Source: JAKAGZ01 sp963748105 (GTDB lineage: Bacteria; Bacteroidota; Ignavibacteria; Ignavibacteriales; Ignavibacteriaceae). Taken from it: a stretch of DNA of 64,000 nt. Below the pieces are notes generated by a model that searched no databases, was not told the origin of the DNA, and saw only the letters and a list, made by a program, of their open reading frames with translations. Location: assembly GCA_963748105.1 (NCBI GenBank), contig CAVVHP010000002.1, positions 34,584 through 98,583 of the forward strand, given 5' to 3'. Shown here piece after piece: positions 36,038-48,017 of the stretch (position 1 is the stretch's first letter; every line of letters starts with the position of its first letter). Both the position numbers and the translations under genes were made by a program.

Positions 36038-39000
36038 ATGAATAAGATTAAATGTTTTATATTATTTCTAGCTCTTTTAACAAATTATACTATCTATCCT
36101 CAAATTAAGCTTGAAAACTTTAGCGATACCCAAAACAAAATAAGTTTTAATCTTACACTAAATTCATTAAACTATACTATAATTACAACATCGAATTATA
36201 AAAGTGTTGTAAAATTTAATAGTTATTTTGATGAATCCAGTTCAGGAAACTATGCACTTCCTTCAAGAGAAATCTTTATAGCTCTGCCGGCTTATTCTAA
36301 GGCAATACTAAATATAATGCCTTTAGATATATCAAAGATTAATGGTATGCCCGAAAGAAATCCTTTGCCTTACTTGATAAATGATTCTACAATTGCATAC
36401 AACCAAAATTACACTATAAATAAACAAGGATTCACAACTCCGCTTTTTGAAGTAAAAGGATATTTGTGGATAGGAAACTATTATTGCGTTGATATTAAAT
36501 TAAATCAATATAGATATAATAATTCTGATATCATTGAGGAACTGCAAAAAGCCAGCTTTATTATAACTTTAGCTAATCCTGAAAATGCAAAATTTATAAA
36601 TATAAATTCATTGAAAAAACAAGAGGACAAAGATTTATCTAAACTAATAATCAATTATACTGATGCCAGACAATTGGATAAAGCTTATTATGAAAAAAAG
36701 AATCTTAATTCAAACGATGGCTGGATTGATTTTAACGCTGAGTATTTGAAAATAGGTACAGGCAATGATGGGATTTACAGAATCAATCCGAATGATCTGG
36801 ATAAGTTTGGAATTCAACCCAGTTCAATTGATCCATCAACCTTCAAATTATTTTGTAAAGGGGTTCAGGTACCTGTTTTTGTTTTAGGTGAAAACGATGG
36901 CCAGTTTAATGCTGGAGATTATATTGAATTTGTAGGTAGAAGAAATTGGGGTGATAATTATAGAGAAACCAGCGGTCCGAATGAATCCTATAAAGAATAT
37001 CTCAATAGATATTCCGATACAACTATTTATTGGTTAACCTGGGGAGGAACAAAAGGTGAAAGAGTTGACACCAGTTCATTGATTACTGGTTTAACTCCCG
37101 ATACCTTGGATTTTCACTACGAAGTTGTTCATTATGAAAGAAACCAGTACTTAGATTATTCAATTAACGGTCTTGTTGATAGGCAGGATCCTGACTGGCT
37201 TACAAATGAAACATGGATATGGGGCCAGCAGGGAGTGGGTACTGCTAATAGGGCATTTACCTTAAGTGATCCCTATCCGGGGAAAACAGCAAGGGCATTT
37301 TATAAAGTCCAGGATTATGCAAGCAATATATTCCTTGGTGCGCATAAAATTGGCTTAAGCATAAATAATGATCCAACAGTCTATGATTCTTCAACTTTTA
37401 ATAAGTACGATCAAAAAGTTATAAAAGCTGAATTTTCTTCAAACTTATTGGTAAATGGAAATAATACGTTAAAAACAATTCCTTTCCCAACAAGTGCATC
37501 ACTAAATTCGATTGAATATGATTGGTACGAGGTTGAATATCCAAGATATAATAAAGCAGTAAATGATTCATTGTTTTTAAACATTCAGGATGACATTTTT
37601 AGAACATGGACCTCAGTTAAAATTACAAATGCTATTTCAAATAATCTTGTAATATATAGAACCGGTCCATATTTGAAAAAGATAATGAATGATGTTAAGG
37701 TCAGGAACCAATTTATATTTTAATGATTCAGTTAGTGTCGGTAATAAATACTTAATTATTGCATCTGATAAAATTGGTTCACCAGCATTTTATTATAAAA
37801 AACAATTTTCAAATTTATCCTCAATCTTCAAACCAGGCTGATTATATTATTGATAACAGCCCCTGAATTTTTAAACAAAGCTAATGAATATGTCAAGTTT
37901 ATTCAACAGAATTATAATGTTACTACTAAAGTTGTAAATGTTAATGATATTTATGATCAATATAATTATGGATTTTTTGCACCTGAACCAATAAAAACAT
38001 TTTTACAAGCTGCAAATTTATATTGGCAATCACCAAAGCCCTCTTATCTTATTTATTGTTGGTGATGCCAATTATGACTACTATGGAAATACACATAAAT
38101 ATTTTGGCAGCCCATTAGCTAAAAATTATGTCCCTTCATATGGACATCCGGTTTCAGATACATGGTTTGCAGTCTGGGATTCAACAAGCCTGATACCTCA
38201 AATGAATGTAGGTAGAATTCCTTCAAATTCTATTGAAGATTTTAACAGGTATTTTGATAAGCATAAAAATTATTTATCCGATCCATACGATGCATTCAAC
38301 AAGACATATCTGTTAATTTCCAGTGGTGATCCATCGAGTACATCTGAATTACAGCTATTAAAAAGTACTAATGATTATATCGGAAACAATATTATTCAAC
38401 CCCCACCAATAGGCGGAATTGTAAATCATCTTTATAAAACCGCAAACCCCCTCACTAATTTTGGTCCGTATACTGATGAACAGGTTAAAAAATATATTGG
38501 TGATGGCGGGCTCTTTATCTCATACATCGGTCATAGTGGAACCCAGGTTTGGGATAACGGTATTAACAGTATCGATCAATTAAAAAATAACAGTGGTAAG
38601 GGATCACTAATTAGTGATTGGGGTTGTTCAACTGGTAAATTTGCTGAACCGGATATTAAAGCATTTTCGGAATTGTTTATAAATGAACCGGACGGCCAGG
38701 CAATTGGATATACGGGAAATTCTTCTTTAGGTTTTACTTCTACCGCTACGCTTTTTCCAAAACTATTTTATTCTGAGTTATTACAAAAAAATGCAGCAAG
38801 TATTGGCGAGGCACACAGATTGGCTAAAATGGAATTATTAAGTACTTATGGGAATACTGGGGTTTACAGAATTTTTGATTTATGCAATGTATTGCTGGGT
38901 GACCCAATAATTAGACTAAAATTCCTGAAAAACCAAATCTTGTAATTTCTTACAATAACATTATTTTACCTTCGAATAATGTAGATGATTCAAAAGATTC

Positions 39001-41383
39001 ATTACAAGTCAAGGTATTTTATTTTAATTATGGAAAGGTGGATACAAAGAGTTTTACAATTAATATTACAGATCAACTGGATAATAACACAATATTTAAT
39101 AAAACTATTATAAAAACATTACCTTCATTTAAGGACAGTATTATTTTTTATTTCCCTACAAAAAATTTGGCAGGGAATCACAAAATAAGTGTGACATTGG
39201 ATGGAAATAATCAGAATTGATGAATTATCAAAAAGTGACAATATCTATAGAATATAATGGTGGTACAAAGTTCATCAGTAAGGGGCTTGGTTAATCAGAA
39301 AATAATATCAAGGGGGACGGTAGTTTTTCCTTTATTAATCCGGTTAAAGCTCCTTCTGTTGATTCATTTATCGGTTGAATATGCGGATAATCCTGATTTT
39401 GCTAATTCACTTTATCTTACAAAAAAACTGGATACTTTAATAACAAAAATTAAATTGCAAAATTTAACAATTGGTAAAAGATACTGGCTGAGAGCAAAGT
39501 TAAATTCACAATCTCAAAAATATGGAAGTATAATTAGCTTTATATATTTTAGTCTAAATTCATATAAATATTCTTTGGTCGACTCTATTTCTTTTGCTAA
39601 TACCGGAAAAGAAAATGTTTCTTTTGAAAACGGATTAAAATTATTAAAATCAGAAAAAGATCTAAATGTTCAAACTGCCGGATATTATGATGGCACTTAC
39701 GCCCTGGTCAGGGTAGATGGAGTAGATTATGTGAAAAGTTCAAATTTAGCTGGACATCATATCCTTATTTTCGATGAAAAGACTTTATCATTTGAATATG
39801 AAGTGCTGTTGAATTATTATTCTGATACTCAAAATTTTAAGTCTAATTACATAAATGCTATCGACTCAATTCCAAATAATAAGATTATCGTAATAGCCAC
39901 AAATGATGATGCCGCAGGCGGTGTAAATGCAACTATTAAAAACAAGCTTAAATCACTAGGATCTACAAAAATTGATAGTGTAACATTCAGAAGTACGTGG
40001 GCAATAATTACAAAGAAAAATTATATTCCGGGACATGTGCTAGAGGGATTTACAAAACCGTTTGGAGGTCCGGTTATTCTTGATACAGTTATCACGCTTC
40101 AACATTCAGAAGGTAGTGCAATAACAGAGGACATAGGTCCAGCAGGCAAATGGAATGATATGAATGTAAGTCCTAATATTCCAGTTAATTCTTCAATAAT
40201 GCTAAAAGCTATTGGAATTAAACAAAATGGGACCACAGATACTTTATTTTCTATTAATTTGGGTAATAACTTAATTTCACTTTCCGGGGTTGATGCGAAA
40301 GTCTATCCGTACATAAAGTTGGATTTTGAATTCACTTCTGATGATACGACTTCATTGCCGTCGATAAATTCTGTGGATGTAAATTATGATGGCGTTCCTG
40401 AGCTCGGCACAAATTACCAGTTGGTCTCCATTGATAAAGACTCTGTATTAGAAGGAAAGAGCATTAGATTGAATTACTCTCTAATGAATGTTGGTGAAAC
40501 AACAGCGGATAGTTTTTATGTTAAAGTTGACGTAATAAATCAGGATAACTCAAAAACTGAAATAGCAAATTCACTTATCACAAAACTTGTTTCAGGCGAG
40601 AGGAGAGATTTTAACTTAAGTTATAATACCGGTGTAAATACCGGGACAAAATCATTTCTGATAAGCATTGATCCTGAAAATAAAATTACAGAATTATTTA
40701 AGGATAATAATTATTACACTGTCCCATTTTATGTTAAAGATGATACAAACAAACCTGCAATAAATATTACTTTTAATGGAAGGGAAATCGTGGGTAATGA
40801 TTTTGTATCTTCCAATCCTGACATTAAAATTGAATTAACTGATCCATCCTTCATCGCGGTTACAGATACATCCGCTATAACAATTAAATTGAACAACGAT
40901 CCTGTCTTTTATTCGCAGAATCAAACTGCTCTTTCATACAGCTTTAATTCAGCTAATCCTAAAATGGTTGTTAAATATAAACCTCATCTCGAAGATGGAA
41001 ATTATTCATTGTCGGTTACCGGTAAAAACAACGCTGGGAATCAGGCCAATCAATTGACAAAAGAATTTACTGTTTCGAGCGAACCCAAAATTCTAGATTT
41101 ATATAATTACCCAAATCCATTTAGCGGTTATACCTATTTTACTTTTAAATTAACCCAAATTCCTGACGAACTTAAAATAAAAATTTATACCGTAGCTGGC
41201 AGGCTGATAAGAGAATTTATATTAAACTCAGCCAAACTTAATTATGATTTTAATAGGATCTATTGGGATGGCAGGGATCAGGATGGTGATCTTGTCGGCA
41301 ACGGCGTTTATCTTTACAAAGCAATAATTACCTCAGACGGAAAAACTCGGAGCCTGACTCAGAAACTTGCAGTTGTCAGGTAA
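36038..41383 (+). pseudogene. C25 peptidase, PorU/PorU2-like T9SS sortase with CTD, multiple frameshifts
   Basis: Reconstructed ~1,780-residue exported protein: signal segment, N-terminal beta domains, a gingipain-type C25 domain, further beta repeats and a C-terminal FlgD-like T9SS sorting domain (YNYPNPFSGYTYFTFKL ... VGNGVYLYKAIITSDG). Catalytic His (ISYIGHSGTQVWDNG) and Cys (SDWGCSTGKFAEPD) are present. The frame changes near 37720, 37810, 37855, 38050, 38921, 39205-39240, 39290 and 39377; each continues homologous text in another frame, such as GDANYDYYGNTHKYFGSP. PorU cleaves cargo CTDs and attaches cargo to anionic LPS, and itself keeps a CTD; length suggests PorU2. Sequence error is the simplest cause of the breaks. 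Confidence 0.8.
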
Positions 41384-41474
41384 AATAAAAAGTCCGGCAT
41401 ATCTTACAGGTATTTCCTACGAATTTGTTTTATATTTGCCTGAATAATTTAACTTTAAATATTTACGGAATAAA

Positions 41475-42827
41475 ATGAAAAAAAAAATTGTTTTTTTTGC
41501 ATTTGTACTCTTAGTCTCACAAGGATTTGCCCAGAACAATAGTACCGGATTTTATAAATACCCCATGCCGGGACGGGGAAATTTTCAGGGTGGACTTGGA
41601 ATGAACTGGATTGATGGAAAGTTAAATTATACGCTTCATTTTACACCCGAATTTTCATTTGATAATTGGGGTCTTGGACTTGACCTCCAACTTACTTTCG
41701 ACCAGGAGGGAAAATTCCGAAAAGAAAATTATAATGAGTTTACTGATTACCTTAGTATTATCAGGTATGTGAGATATGGATTGAAGAATGATCCTGTTTA
41801 TGTTAAAGTTGGTGCACTGGATTATTATACTCTTGGTCACGGGACTATTATAGACTATTATAATAACAGCCCCACCTTCGATGCAAGAAAAATTGGAATG
41901 GTAGCAGATATTGATTTCGGCAAGTTCGGATTTGAGTCAATGTACAGTAATTTTCTTCAGTCGGGCGTGGTTGGTATAAGAGGATATTTTAGGCCTTTCC
42001 AGTTTACACCGCAAGCTGAAATTCCAATAATTGGCGGACTTGAAATAGGGGCGACTTATGCCAGTGATTTTAATGATAAAGCGGGAATAATAAACGGATT
42101 TTATGATAAGACAAAGAATAACTTTGTAACTACCCAGGATAATGGGAGTCTTAGCATCATTGGTTTTGATATCGGTCTTCCATTATTGAATACCGGTATG
42201 CTCGATGTAACACTTTATTCAGATTATTCAAAAATTATTAATTTTGGAAGCGGTTTTGCAACTGGTCTTAAGTTTGACATAAATGCGTTGGGAGCTGTGC
42301 GAGGAGTAATAAAACTTGAAAGAAGATTTAATAAAGACCATTACCTGCCTTCATATTTTAACTCCCTTTATGAAATTGAAAGATTCAGAGTCGATACTGC
42401 TAACAGTACTTTCTCAAGTAAAGCAGCTAAACTTGCATCGGTAGTTGATCCTGGGAATGGATATTACGGTGAACTTGGATTAAATGTTGTTGGACTGTTT
42501 TATCTTAGGGGTACATATGAAAGATTGGACAATGATCCGAACAGCGGGAAGCTTCATATTGGATCAGAAATAAACCCCGATGGCGGGTCATTCGTGGTGA
42601 GGGCCGGTTACGATAAAATAAATATCCACGGCGAAGGCGATATGTTTAAATTGGATGACCGTTCATATTTATTTACAGAGATTGGCTACAAACCTACTTC
42701 TTACCTGCTGGTCTCTATAGTTTATAACTGGACTTTCGCTCCTGTTAGAGATCTGAATGATAAAATTATCGATTACAAATCGCAGAAAAGAGTTGAGCCG
42801 AGAGTTTCGCTTATTTTCCCGTTGTAA
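41475..42827 (+). CDS. Predicted outer membrane beta-barrel protein
   Basis: 450 residues with signal peptide (FAFVLLVSQGFAQN) and a barrel-like body of alternating strands (GRGNFQGGLGMNWIDGKLNY; GLGLDLQLTF; DYLSIIRYVRYGLKNDPVYV), ending in an outer-membrane-type aromatic/hydrophobic end (VEPRVSLIFPL). Function unknown. TATATTTG at 41431-41438 could be a -7 promoter box, though no TTG sits at the 20-base spacing. It follows the C25 gene by 91 bases and ends at a terminator. Confidence 0.7.
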   Translation: MKKKIVFFAFVLLVSQGFAQNNSTGFYKYPMPGRGNFQGGLGMNWIDGKLNYTLHFTPEFSFDNWGLGLDLQLTFDQEGKFRKENYNEFTDYLSIIRYVRYGLKNDPVYVKVGALDYYTLGHGTIIDYYNNSPTFDARKIGMVADIDFGKFGFESMYSNFLQSGVVGIRGYFRPFQFTPQAEIPIIGGLEIGATYASDFNDKAGIINGFYDKTKNNFVTTQDNGSLSIIGFDIGLPLLNTGMLDVTLYSDYSKIINFGSGFATGLKFDINALGAVRGVIKLERRFNKDHYLPSYFNSLYEIERFRVDTANSTFSSKAAKLASVVDPGNGYYGELGLNVVGLFYLRGTYERLDNDPNSGKLHIGSEINPDGGSFVVRAGYDKINIHGEGDMFKLDDRSYLFTEIGYKPTSYLLVSIVYNWTFAPVRDLNDKIIDYKSQKRVEPRVSLIFPL

Positions 42828-42849
42828 CTAATATTGCTAATTAATTGGA

Positions 42850-42880
42850 AAGCGGATCATTTAATAAGTGTTCCGCTTTT
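42850..42880 (+). terminator. Terminator between barrel and HAD genes
   Basis: AAGCGGATCA (42850-42859) / TGTTCCGCTT (42869-42878) with one mismatch and a 9-base loop, followed by TTTTTTT. It ends the rightward transcript and lies directly before the stop codon of the convergent HAD gene. Confidence 0.78.
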
Positions 42881-42881
42881 T

Positions 42882-43526
42882 TTATAAACTGGTTTTCAGA
42901 AAATCCCGTAATTCGTTTACCGTGTGAAATACATAATCGCTTTTCAGTTCAATAACTTTTTCTTTTGAATAACTATCCCACAAAACAGAAGCGACTTTTA
43001 CTTCAGCTCCACGCGCCGCTTTTATATCGGAAGGGGAGTCTCCTATCATCAAAACTTTCTCAGGATCCAATCTAAATTTTTCCACAAATTTTAAAATTCC
43101 TTCAGGAGATGGCTTGTGTTCCTTAACATCATCTCCGGTTATTATTAAATCGAAGAAATCATAAATCTTTAGCTTGTGCAAAGTTATTTTAGCAGCCTCC
43201 CTTCCTTTACCTGTAAAGATGGCTAATGGGATATTCTTAGAACTGATAAAATCTAAAATCTCATAAATCCCAGGATAAAGGTCTGCCATTTCGTGGTTAT
43301 CAGCATAATAATCGTAATAATCTTTTCGGGCTGCAGGATAATTTTCTCCTGTACATTCTTCTAGAATCACATCTTCTGGTGGTCCGAAAAGGGAAATTAT
43401 TTCATTATTGGTAAGCGTTTTGTTAAGGTATTTGTTCATTATGTGATTGAAGGAAGCAAAAATCAACTCATTGGTCGAAGTCATTGTTCCATCAATATCG
43501 AAAATTATTCCATCAAATTTTATCAT
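42882..43526 (-). CDS. HAD-superfamily phosphatase (phosphoglycolate phosphatase-like)
   Basis: A 214-residue subfamily IA HAD hydrolase: motif I IIFDIDGTMTSTNE with nucleophile Asp, motif II LAIFTGKGREAA, Lys in GDDVKEHKPSPEGIL, and motif IV VLMIGDSPSDIKAA. Cytoplasmic; candidate substrates are phosphoglycolate or sugar/nucleoside phosphates. It starts ten bases after the propeller-phosphoesterase gene stop and is probably its operon partner. Confidence 0.87.
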   Translation of the reverse strand: MIKFDGIIFDIDGTMTSTNELIFASFNHIMNKYLNKTLTNNEIISLFGPPEDVILEECTGENYPAARKDYYDYYADNHEMADLYPGIYEILDFISSKNIPLAIFTGKGREAAKITLHKLKIYDFFDLIITGDDVKEHKPSPEGILKFVEKFRLDPEKVLMIGDSPSDIKAARGAEVKVASVLWDSYSKEKVIELKSDYVFHTVNELRDFLKTSL

Positions 43527-43536
43527 TATTTTTTAG

Positions 43537-45383
43537 CTATTTTAATTCAAAACAGATTATTTTTCCATCAATATTTGATACAGCAAAAATATTGTTTTTT
43601 AAATGTTGGACTAAATTTAACCTGGCATTGCCTGCAAAAAACAGTGGCTTCCATTTGAAATTCTTATCGATCAAATAGACTTTCCCTTTTTCAGTTCCGA
43701 AAATAAAATTATCTTTCCATTCCAGTGGCTTAGCAGGATTCAAATCAAATCCATAGGCCATCCTTAATTCCTTACGTCTTCTTCCGTTCTTTGTATAATG
43801 CAAAATATATTTTATCTGAAATACTTTTAATTATCAGGTATTTATTATCGGAAGAAATATTTAGAGACTCCCATGCATTGTAATCTCTTTTCCACTTTGT
43901 TACACCGAGAAGCATATCTATTTTATATACGTTTTTATCGGGAGTAGCGATATAAATATACTGGCCGTCTGTAACAGGTTGACAAACACCGGTGAGGTAT
44001 AAAAATCATTTTCGTTTGTCCATTTCCAGTAGAGTGCGCCGGTACGTGTCATCAACTGAATAAAGAAATCCATCCTGTGATCCAAAAAATATTCTGTGAT
44101 TAATAATTAATGGTTTTGTACGGATTATATCTTGAGCGGAATCATTTTCCCAGATAAGTTCAAAGGAATAAATATCATAGCAGTAAAGCTTACCATTGGC
44201 CGTGGCAACAATTACGCCTGTTGTAGGGCTGCCATTATATCGTAGGTCAGTTGTAACAAGCTGCGAGGTAAGCGGTTCACCAATTCCTATTGTCTGAATG
44301 ACTTTACCGGTATTTATATCCAGTGAGATAAGATCACCCTGTAGAGTAGCAACAATTAGTAATTTACCTGTGCTAACCGGCGTGCTGACAATCTTTTCTT
44401 TACTATCATATCTCCATAACTTTTTACCGGTTGTATCAAAGCAGGAAATCACTCCGTTTGCAGATGTTGCAAAAATTTTATTTTCGGTAGTATATAGATT
44501 TGTCATTAATGTGGTCTCTAAATCTTTTTTCCACAAAATATGCGATTTGAGAGCAGGGATATTTTTATCTGCGATTCCTGAAAAATCCAGAAATTGCTTT
44601 GGGGAGTCTATCTTAATATCCGACTTAGTTTTTGCGATACTTTCCCTAAATTTCAAATTTCCCATTGCTTATGGTATAAATTGAAATCGAGTCCGGTTTA
44701 TTTTCAATTATATTATAATTCCATTTACCTTTATGTAAAGCGGGAAGTCCAGTAACAGTAGTAATTCCGTTAGTCTCAGAGATTGTTTTTGGTTTTTGAT
44801 AAGCAGAAAATAAAAAAGGAATATTATAAGGACTTAGCAGATTAGTGGCTGTAAACCAATTATCCAACTTCTCATTAAAAGGAAAGTTGGAGAAAAGAAA
44901 AATTCCTTCTTTAGAACTTAAACTATTTAACTTACTTGCCAGCCATTTTATTTCTTCAGGTGAAAAATGTCCACCGCCACCACGCCAAATTATAGAACTG
45001 TTTAATCCAATAAATCTTGTACTATCAGATGCAAAATTAAATTGGGCATCTTTAAACAATGAATAAAATTTTTGTCCGGCACTTTCACTCCAACGAAAAT
45101 CGTTTTCTCCGGGGAGTATATAATAGGGCACTGTCAGTTTGTCTAATATTATTTTTACGGAATCAAGTTCGTTGCTATTACCACGGGCGGTTAAATCTCC
45201 GCTTATAATGACAAATTTTAGGCCACTGTTAAGGTCAATATCGTTCACAATATTGGTGAGTATCGTATCAGCGCCGGCAGTACCAATTGTTGGTGAAACT
45301 ATCCAGGCATACTTATAATTTTGAGAGAAAGCCTGTGATAATATAAAAAATGAAAACAGGATGTAGGATAATATTTTTTTCAT
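43537..45383 (-). pseudogene. Exported metallophosphoesterase-PQQ-propeller fusion, frameshifted
   Basis: From ATG 45383 a signal peptide (ILSYILFSFFILSQAFSQ) leads a calcineurin-like phosphoesterase domain (FVIISGDLTARGNSNELD; PYYILPGENDFRW) of ~240 residues. The frame breaks near 44652 and continues as a PQQ-like beta-propeller (VISCFDTTGKKLWRYDSKEK; KLYCYDIYSFELIWEND), breaks near 44018 and 43975, passes DGQYIYIATPDKNVYKIDML, breaks near 43795, and ends VSNIDGKIICFELK at 43537. Restored length is ~610 residues. Several His/Asp metal ligands of the phosphoesterase domain are not obvious (only GD and GEND are clear). Function unknown. Confidence 0.7.
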
Positions 45384-45489
45384 AACCTTATAAAATTATT
45401 TCAATTAAAGTTAATCAATATAACCGATTTATTAAATTCATAATGTTATATTTGTATTCCAATTGTAAAAATAATCGAAAATAATCTTA

Positions 45490-46671
45490 ATGACACCAGC
45501 AATTCATCTCAAAAAAAATGAAGAAAGACGTATTAAATCAGGGCATTTATGGATTTTCAGCAATGAAATCCAAAATATAGAAGAAGCCCCGAAAAACGGC
45601 GATTTAGTGGAAATTTATGATTCAAAGAATGAATTACTGGGCTGCGGATTTTATAATAAGAATTCGCTTATTTCGGTAAGGATACTAGCGAGAAATAAAA
45701 TTGACGATATATATGATTTATTAAAGAATAGATTGGACGATGCTTATCAGCTAAGAAAGACTTTTTATCCGGAAAGAGAGTCATTCCGCCTGGTCTTTAG
45801 TGAAAGTGATTATTTGCCTGGACTTATAATTGATAAATATAATAATACTTTTGTCTTGCAGGTTTATTCTTTCGGGATGCAAACAAATATCGATAAAATT
45901 GTTAAAATATCTAAAAGAAGAATATTCTGCAGAAAATATTTTCACAAAAAATGAAAGCTATTTCAGAAAACTGGAAGGACTCTCTGAAGATGACGAAATA
46001 TATTTCAGGGAAAGCTGAATCGGTAATTGTAGATGACGGTTCGATTAAATATAAAATAGATTTTGAAAAAGGTCATAAAACCGGATTTTATTTTGACCAG
46101 AGTGAGAACAGGTTTTTTATAGAAAAAATTTGCAACGGAGAAAAATGTCGCTGATTTATTTTGTAACTCTGGTGGATTTGGATTGCACGCGGCAAAAGCA
46201 GGCGCATCTGTTGTAACTTTTGCCGATAGTTCTGCCTCTGAGATAGAAAATGTAAAAACAAATATTGAATTGAATGAAATAAAATGTTCTGTGAATTTTG
46301 AAGTTAAAGATATTTTTGATTATCTCGGTAAGTGTATTTCAGAAGATAAAAAATTTGATGTGGTAATGCTGGATCCTCCGGCATTTGCAAAAAATAAAAG
46401 GAGCCTTCCGAAAGCAAAAAAAGGTTATGAAAAATTGAACAGGCTGGCTTTTAAAATTGTTAATGATAGAGGTTTTCTTGTAACTTCATCATGTTCACAC
46501 CATCTTGCAAAAGAAGAATTTTTACAGATAATCAACAATGCTGCAACACGCGCCGGAAAAAAGATACAACTTCTTACATCTTCGGGCGCTTCTAAAGATC
46601 ATCCGCAATTATCCTCAATGCCCGAGACCGAATATCTGAAATTTCTTGCGTTCAGGGTACAATCCTCATAA
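45490..46671 (+). pseudogene. RlmI-type 23S rRNA cytosine methyltransferase, three frameshifts
   Basis: N-terminal PUA domain (IKSGHLWIFSNEIQNIE; GDLVEIYDSKNELLGCGFYN), then SESDYLPGLIIDKYNNTFVL, an EEH-like linker and a Rossmann methyltransferase domain with CNSGGFGLHAAKAGA, VVMLDPPAFAKNK, the Cys motif TSSCSHHLAKEEFLQI and PETEYLKFLAF. Breaks near 45905, 46012 and 46145 move the sequence through all three frames; each junction continues family-typical text. Restored length is ~393 residues, normal for RlmI/RlmK-like proteins. TATATTTG at 45447-45454 is a possible -7 box. Confidence 0.82.
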
Positions 46672-46696
46672 ATATTCCATTTATTAGCCAATTTTT

Positions 46697-46742
46697 GACC
46701 ATTTTTATGCAGAATGAACCGTTTGGTCTATTGTGCATAAAA
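46697..46742 (+). other. Intergenic inverted repeat before the VWA lipoprotein gene
   Basis: Nine-base arms TTTTATGCA (46703-46711) / TGCATAAAA (46734-46742) enclose 22 bases; a second pairing GACC (46697-46700) / GGTC (46725-46728) interleaves with it, a pseudoknot-like topology. It may be an rlmI terminator remnant or an RNA element; no T-run follows. Confidence 0.35.
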
Positions 46743-46837
46743 GATCATAAGCTTAAAATATTATTGAAAAATAACGAAAATATAAAATCTTGATTACAAA
46801 TTAATATTTTCAATCAAATAAATAAGTCGGGGGAGTT

Positions 46838-47941
46838 ATGATTAAATACTTGGTTTCATTTTTAATTTGTGCTGCTCTTATTATTGGTGGTTGCAGCAAG
46901 AGTGATACTAATCCTGTAACTGGCGGGAGTACAGATAATAGTGATATACCAGCAGATCCTGCTAGTGTGACGGTTCCTGCAACTACAGTTAATAATATTC
47001 AACCTACGGCTACTTTCCAGGTAACTTCTGGAAATACTTCAAGGATTAAATTAAACCTGACAGGTTTGGTTAATCCAACAACAAATCAGCCGATTACATT
47101 ATCAGCTCAATCAAATTTCTGGCTCTCAGAAGATGGCAAAGTTAAAGGTCTCAAACTGACGAAGGTTAGTACTTCAAATGTGCTGAAAGCAGATATAGTC
47201 TTCACGGTAGATATTTCCGGAAGTATGGGGGAAGAAGCTGATGCAATTGCTAATTCAATCATCGCTTTTTCACAGGCGTTGGTAGCCAGCGGTCTTGATG
47301 TAAGCTTTGGAGTTGTTGGTTTTTACGGAGATGTAGAAGGCGCAATTAACCTGACTACAGCAGCAAATATATCCACCTACCTGAATCGCTCAACAGGAAC
47401 CTACAGGGCTGTGGGGTTCAGCGGAGCGGATAGTGCTGCCTTACAGACTGCTGCAAGTACCTATGCTTCAGGACATAGTTCGTTTGCTGAAAATGGTGTT
47501 GTTGGTATTTTATTTGCAAATTCTAATTTTTCATGGCGCAGTGGTGCACAAAAAATATTTATTAATTTTACGGACGAATCTACACAACCCGGCGGAATGT
47601 CAGCATGGTCGACAGCAACCTTGGGAACTACAATAGGCGGACAGGCTACAGTTCACACAGTTTGGAGCGGAACCGCCGATACAGCTAATGCATATACCTG
47701 GACGGATTTAGTGAATGAGCGTCCATGGGATATGTCCCGCCTGACCGGTGGAACTGTAGTATTAGTTAATGCTAATGCATCCAATTTGACATTATCAACA
47801 CTGCCGGTAGCCGGTGCTCTTTCAAACAGCTACCTGGTTGAGTTTTTAACTTCAGATCCAAATGTTACTCATACTGTTATAATTACAGTTAAAGAAAGCA
47901 CTGCTGATGGTAAGAAAACATATTCGATAAAATATCAGTGA
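46838..47941 (+). CDS. VWA-domain lipoprotein
   Basis: 367 residues with lipoprotein signal (SFLICAALIIGGCSK, Cys ~19), a Thr/Pro/Val-rich N-terminal beta region and a von Willebrand A domain (~120-330) with intact MIDAS (FTVDISGSMGEEADAI) and later Thr/Asp residues (IFINFTDEST). It probably binds protein ligands in the periplasm or on the surface. GGGGGAG lies before the ATG, and a strong terminator follows, so it is separate from the VWA-rich Bat operon downstream. Confidence 0.8.
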   Translation: MIKYLVSFLICAALIIGGCSKSDTNPVTGGSTDNSDIPADPASVTVPATTVNNIQPTATFQVTSGNTSRIKLNLTGLVNPTTNQPITLSAQSNFWLSEDGKVKGLKLTKVSTSNVLKADIVFTVDISGSMGEEADAIANSIIAFSQALVASGLDVSFGVVGFYGDVEGAINLTTAANISTYLNRSTGTYRAVGFSGADSAALQTAASTYASGHSSFAENGVVGILFANSNFSWRSGAQKIFINFTDESTQPGGMSAWSTATLGTTIGGQATVHTVWSGTADTANAYTWTDLVNERPWDMSRLTGGTVVLVNANASNLTLSTLPVAGALSNSYLVEFLTSDPNVTHTVIITVKESTADGKKTYSIKYQ

Positions 47942-47967
47942 CGTCTTTAAAATCAGATATTTCTAAG

Positions 47968-48017
47968 GGGCTCAATTTCATTTTAACAGGGGAGTGAAAT
48001 TGAGCCCTCTTTTTTTG
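47968..48017 (+). terminator. Strong terminator after the VWA lipoprotein gene
   Basis: Perfect 13-bp stem GGGCTCAATTTCA (47968-47980) / TGAAATTGAGCCC (47995-48007), 14-base loop, then TCTTTTTTT. Confidence 0.92.

Noticed and set aside
36038..41383. Programmed frameshifting as an explanation of the broken C25 gene
   Set aside because: At least eight shifts in both directions at sites lacking a common slippery motif or stimulatory structure; error or decay is much more likely.
45447..45454. TATATTTG boxes before 6667, 41475 and 45490 as full promoters
   Set aside because: The -7 box matches but no TTG occurs at the 20-base spacing seen in the two accepted promoters, so they are mentioned only as possible -7 elements.
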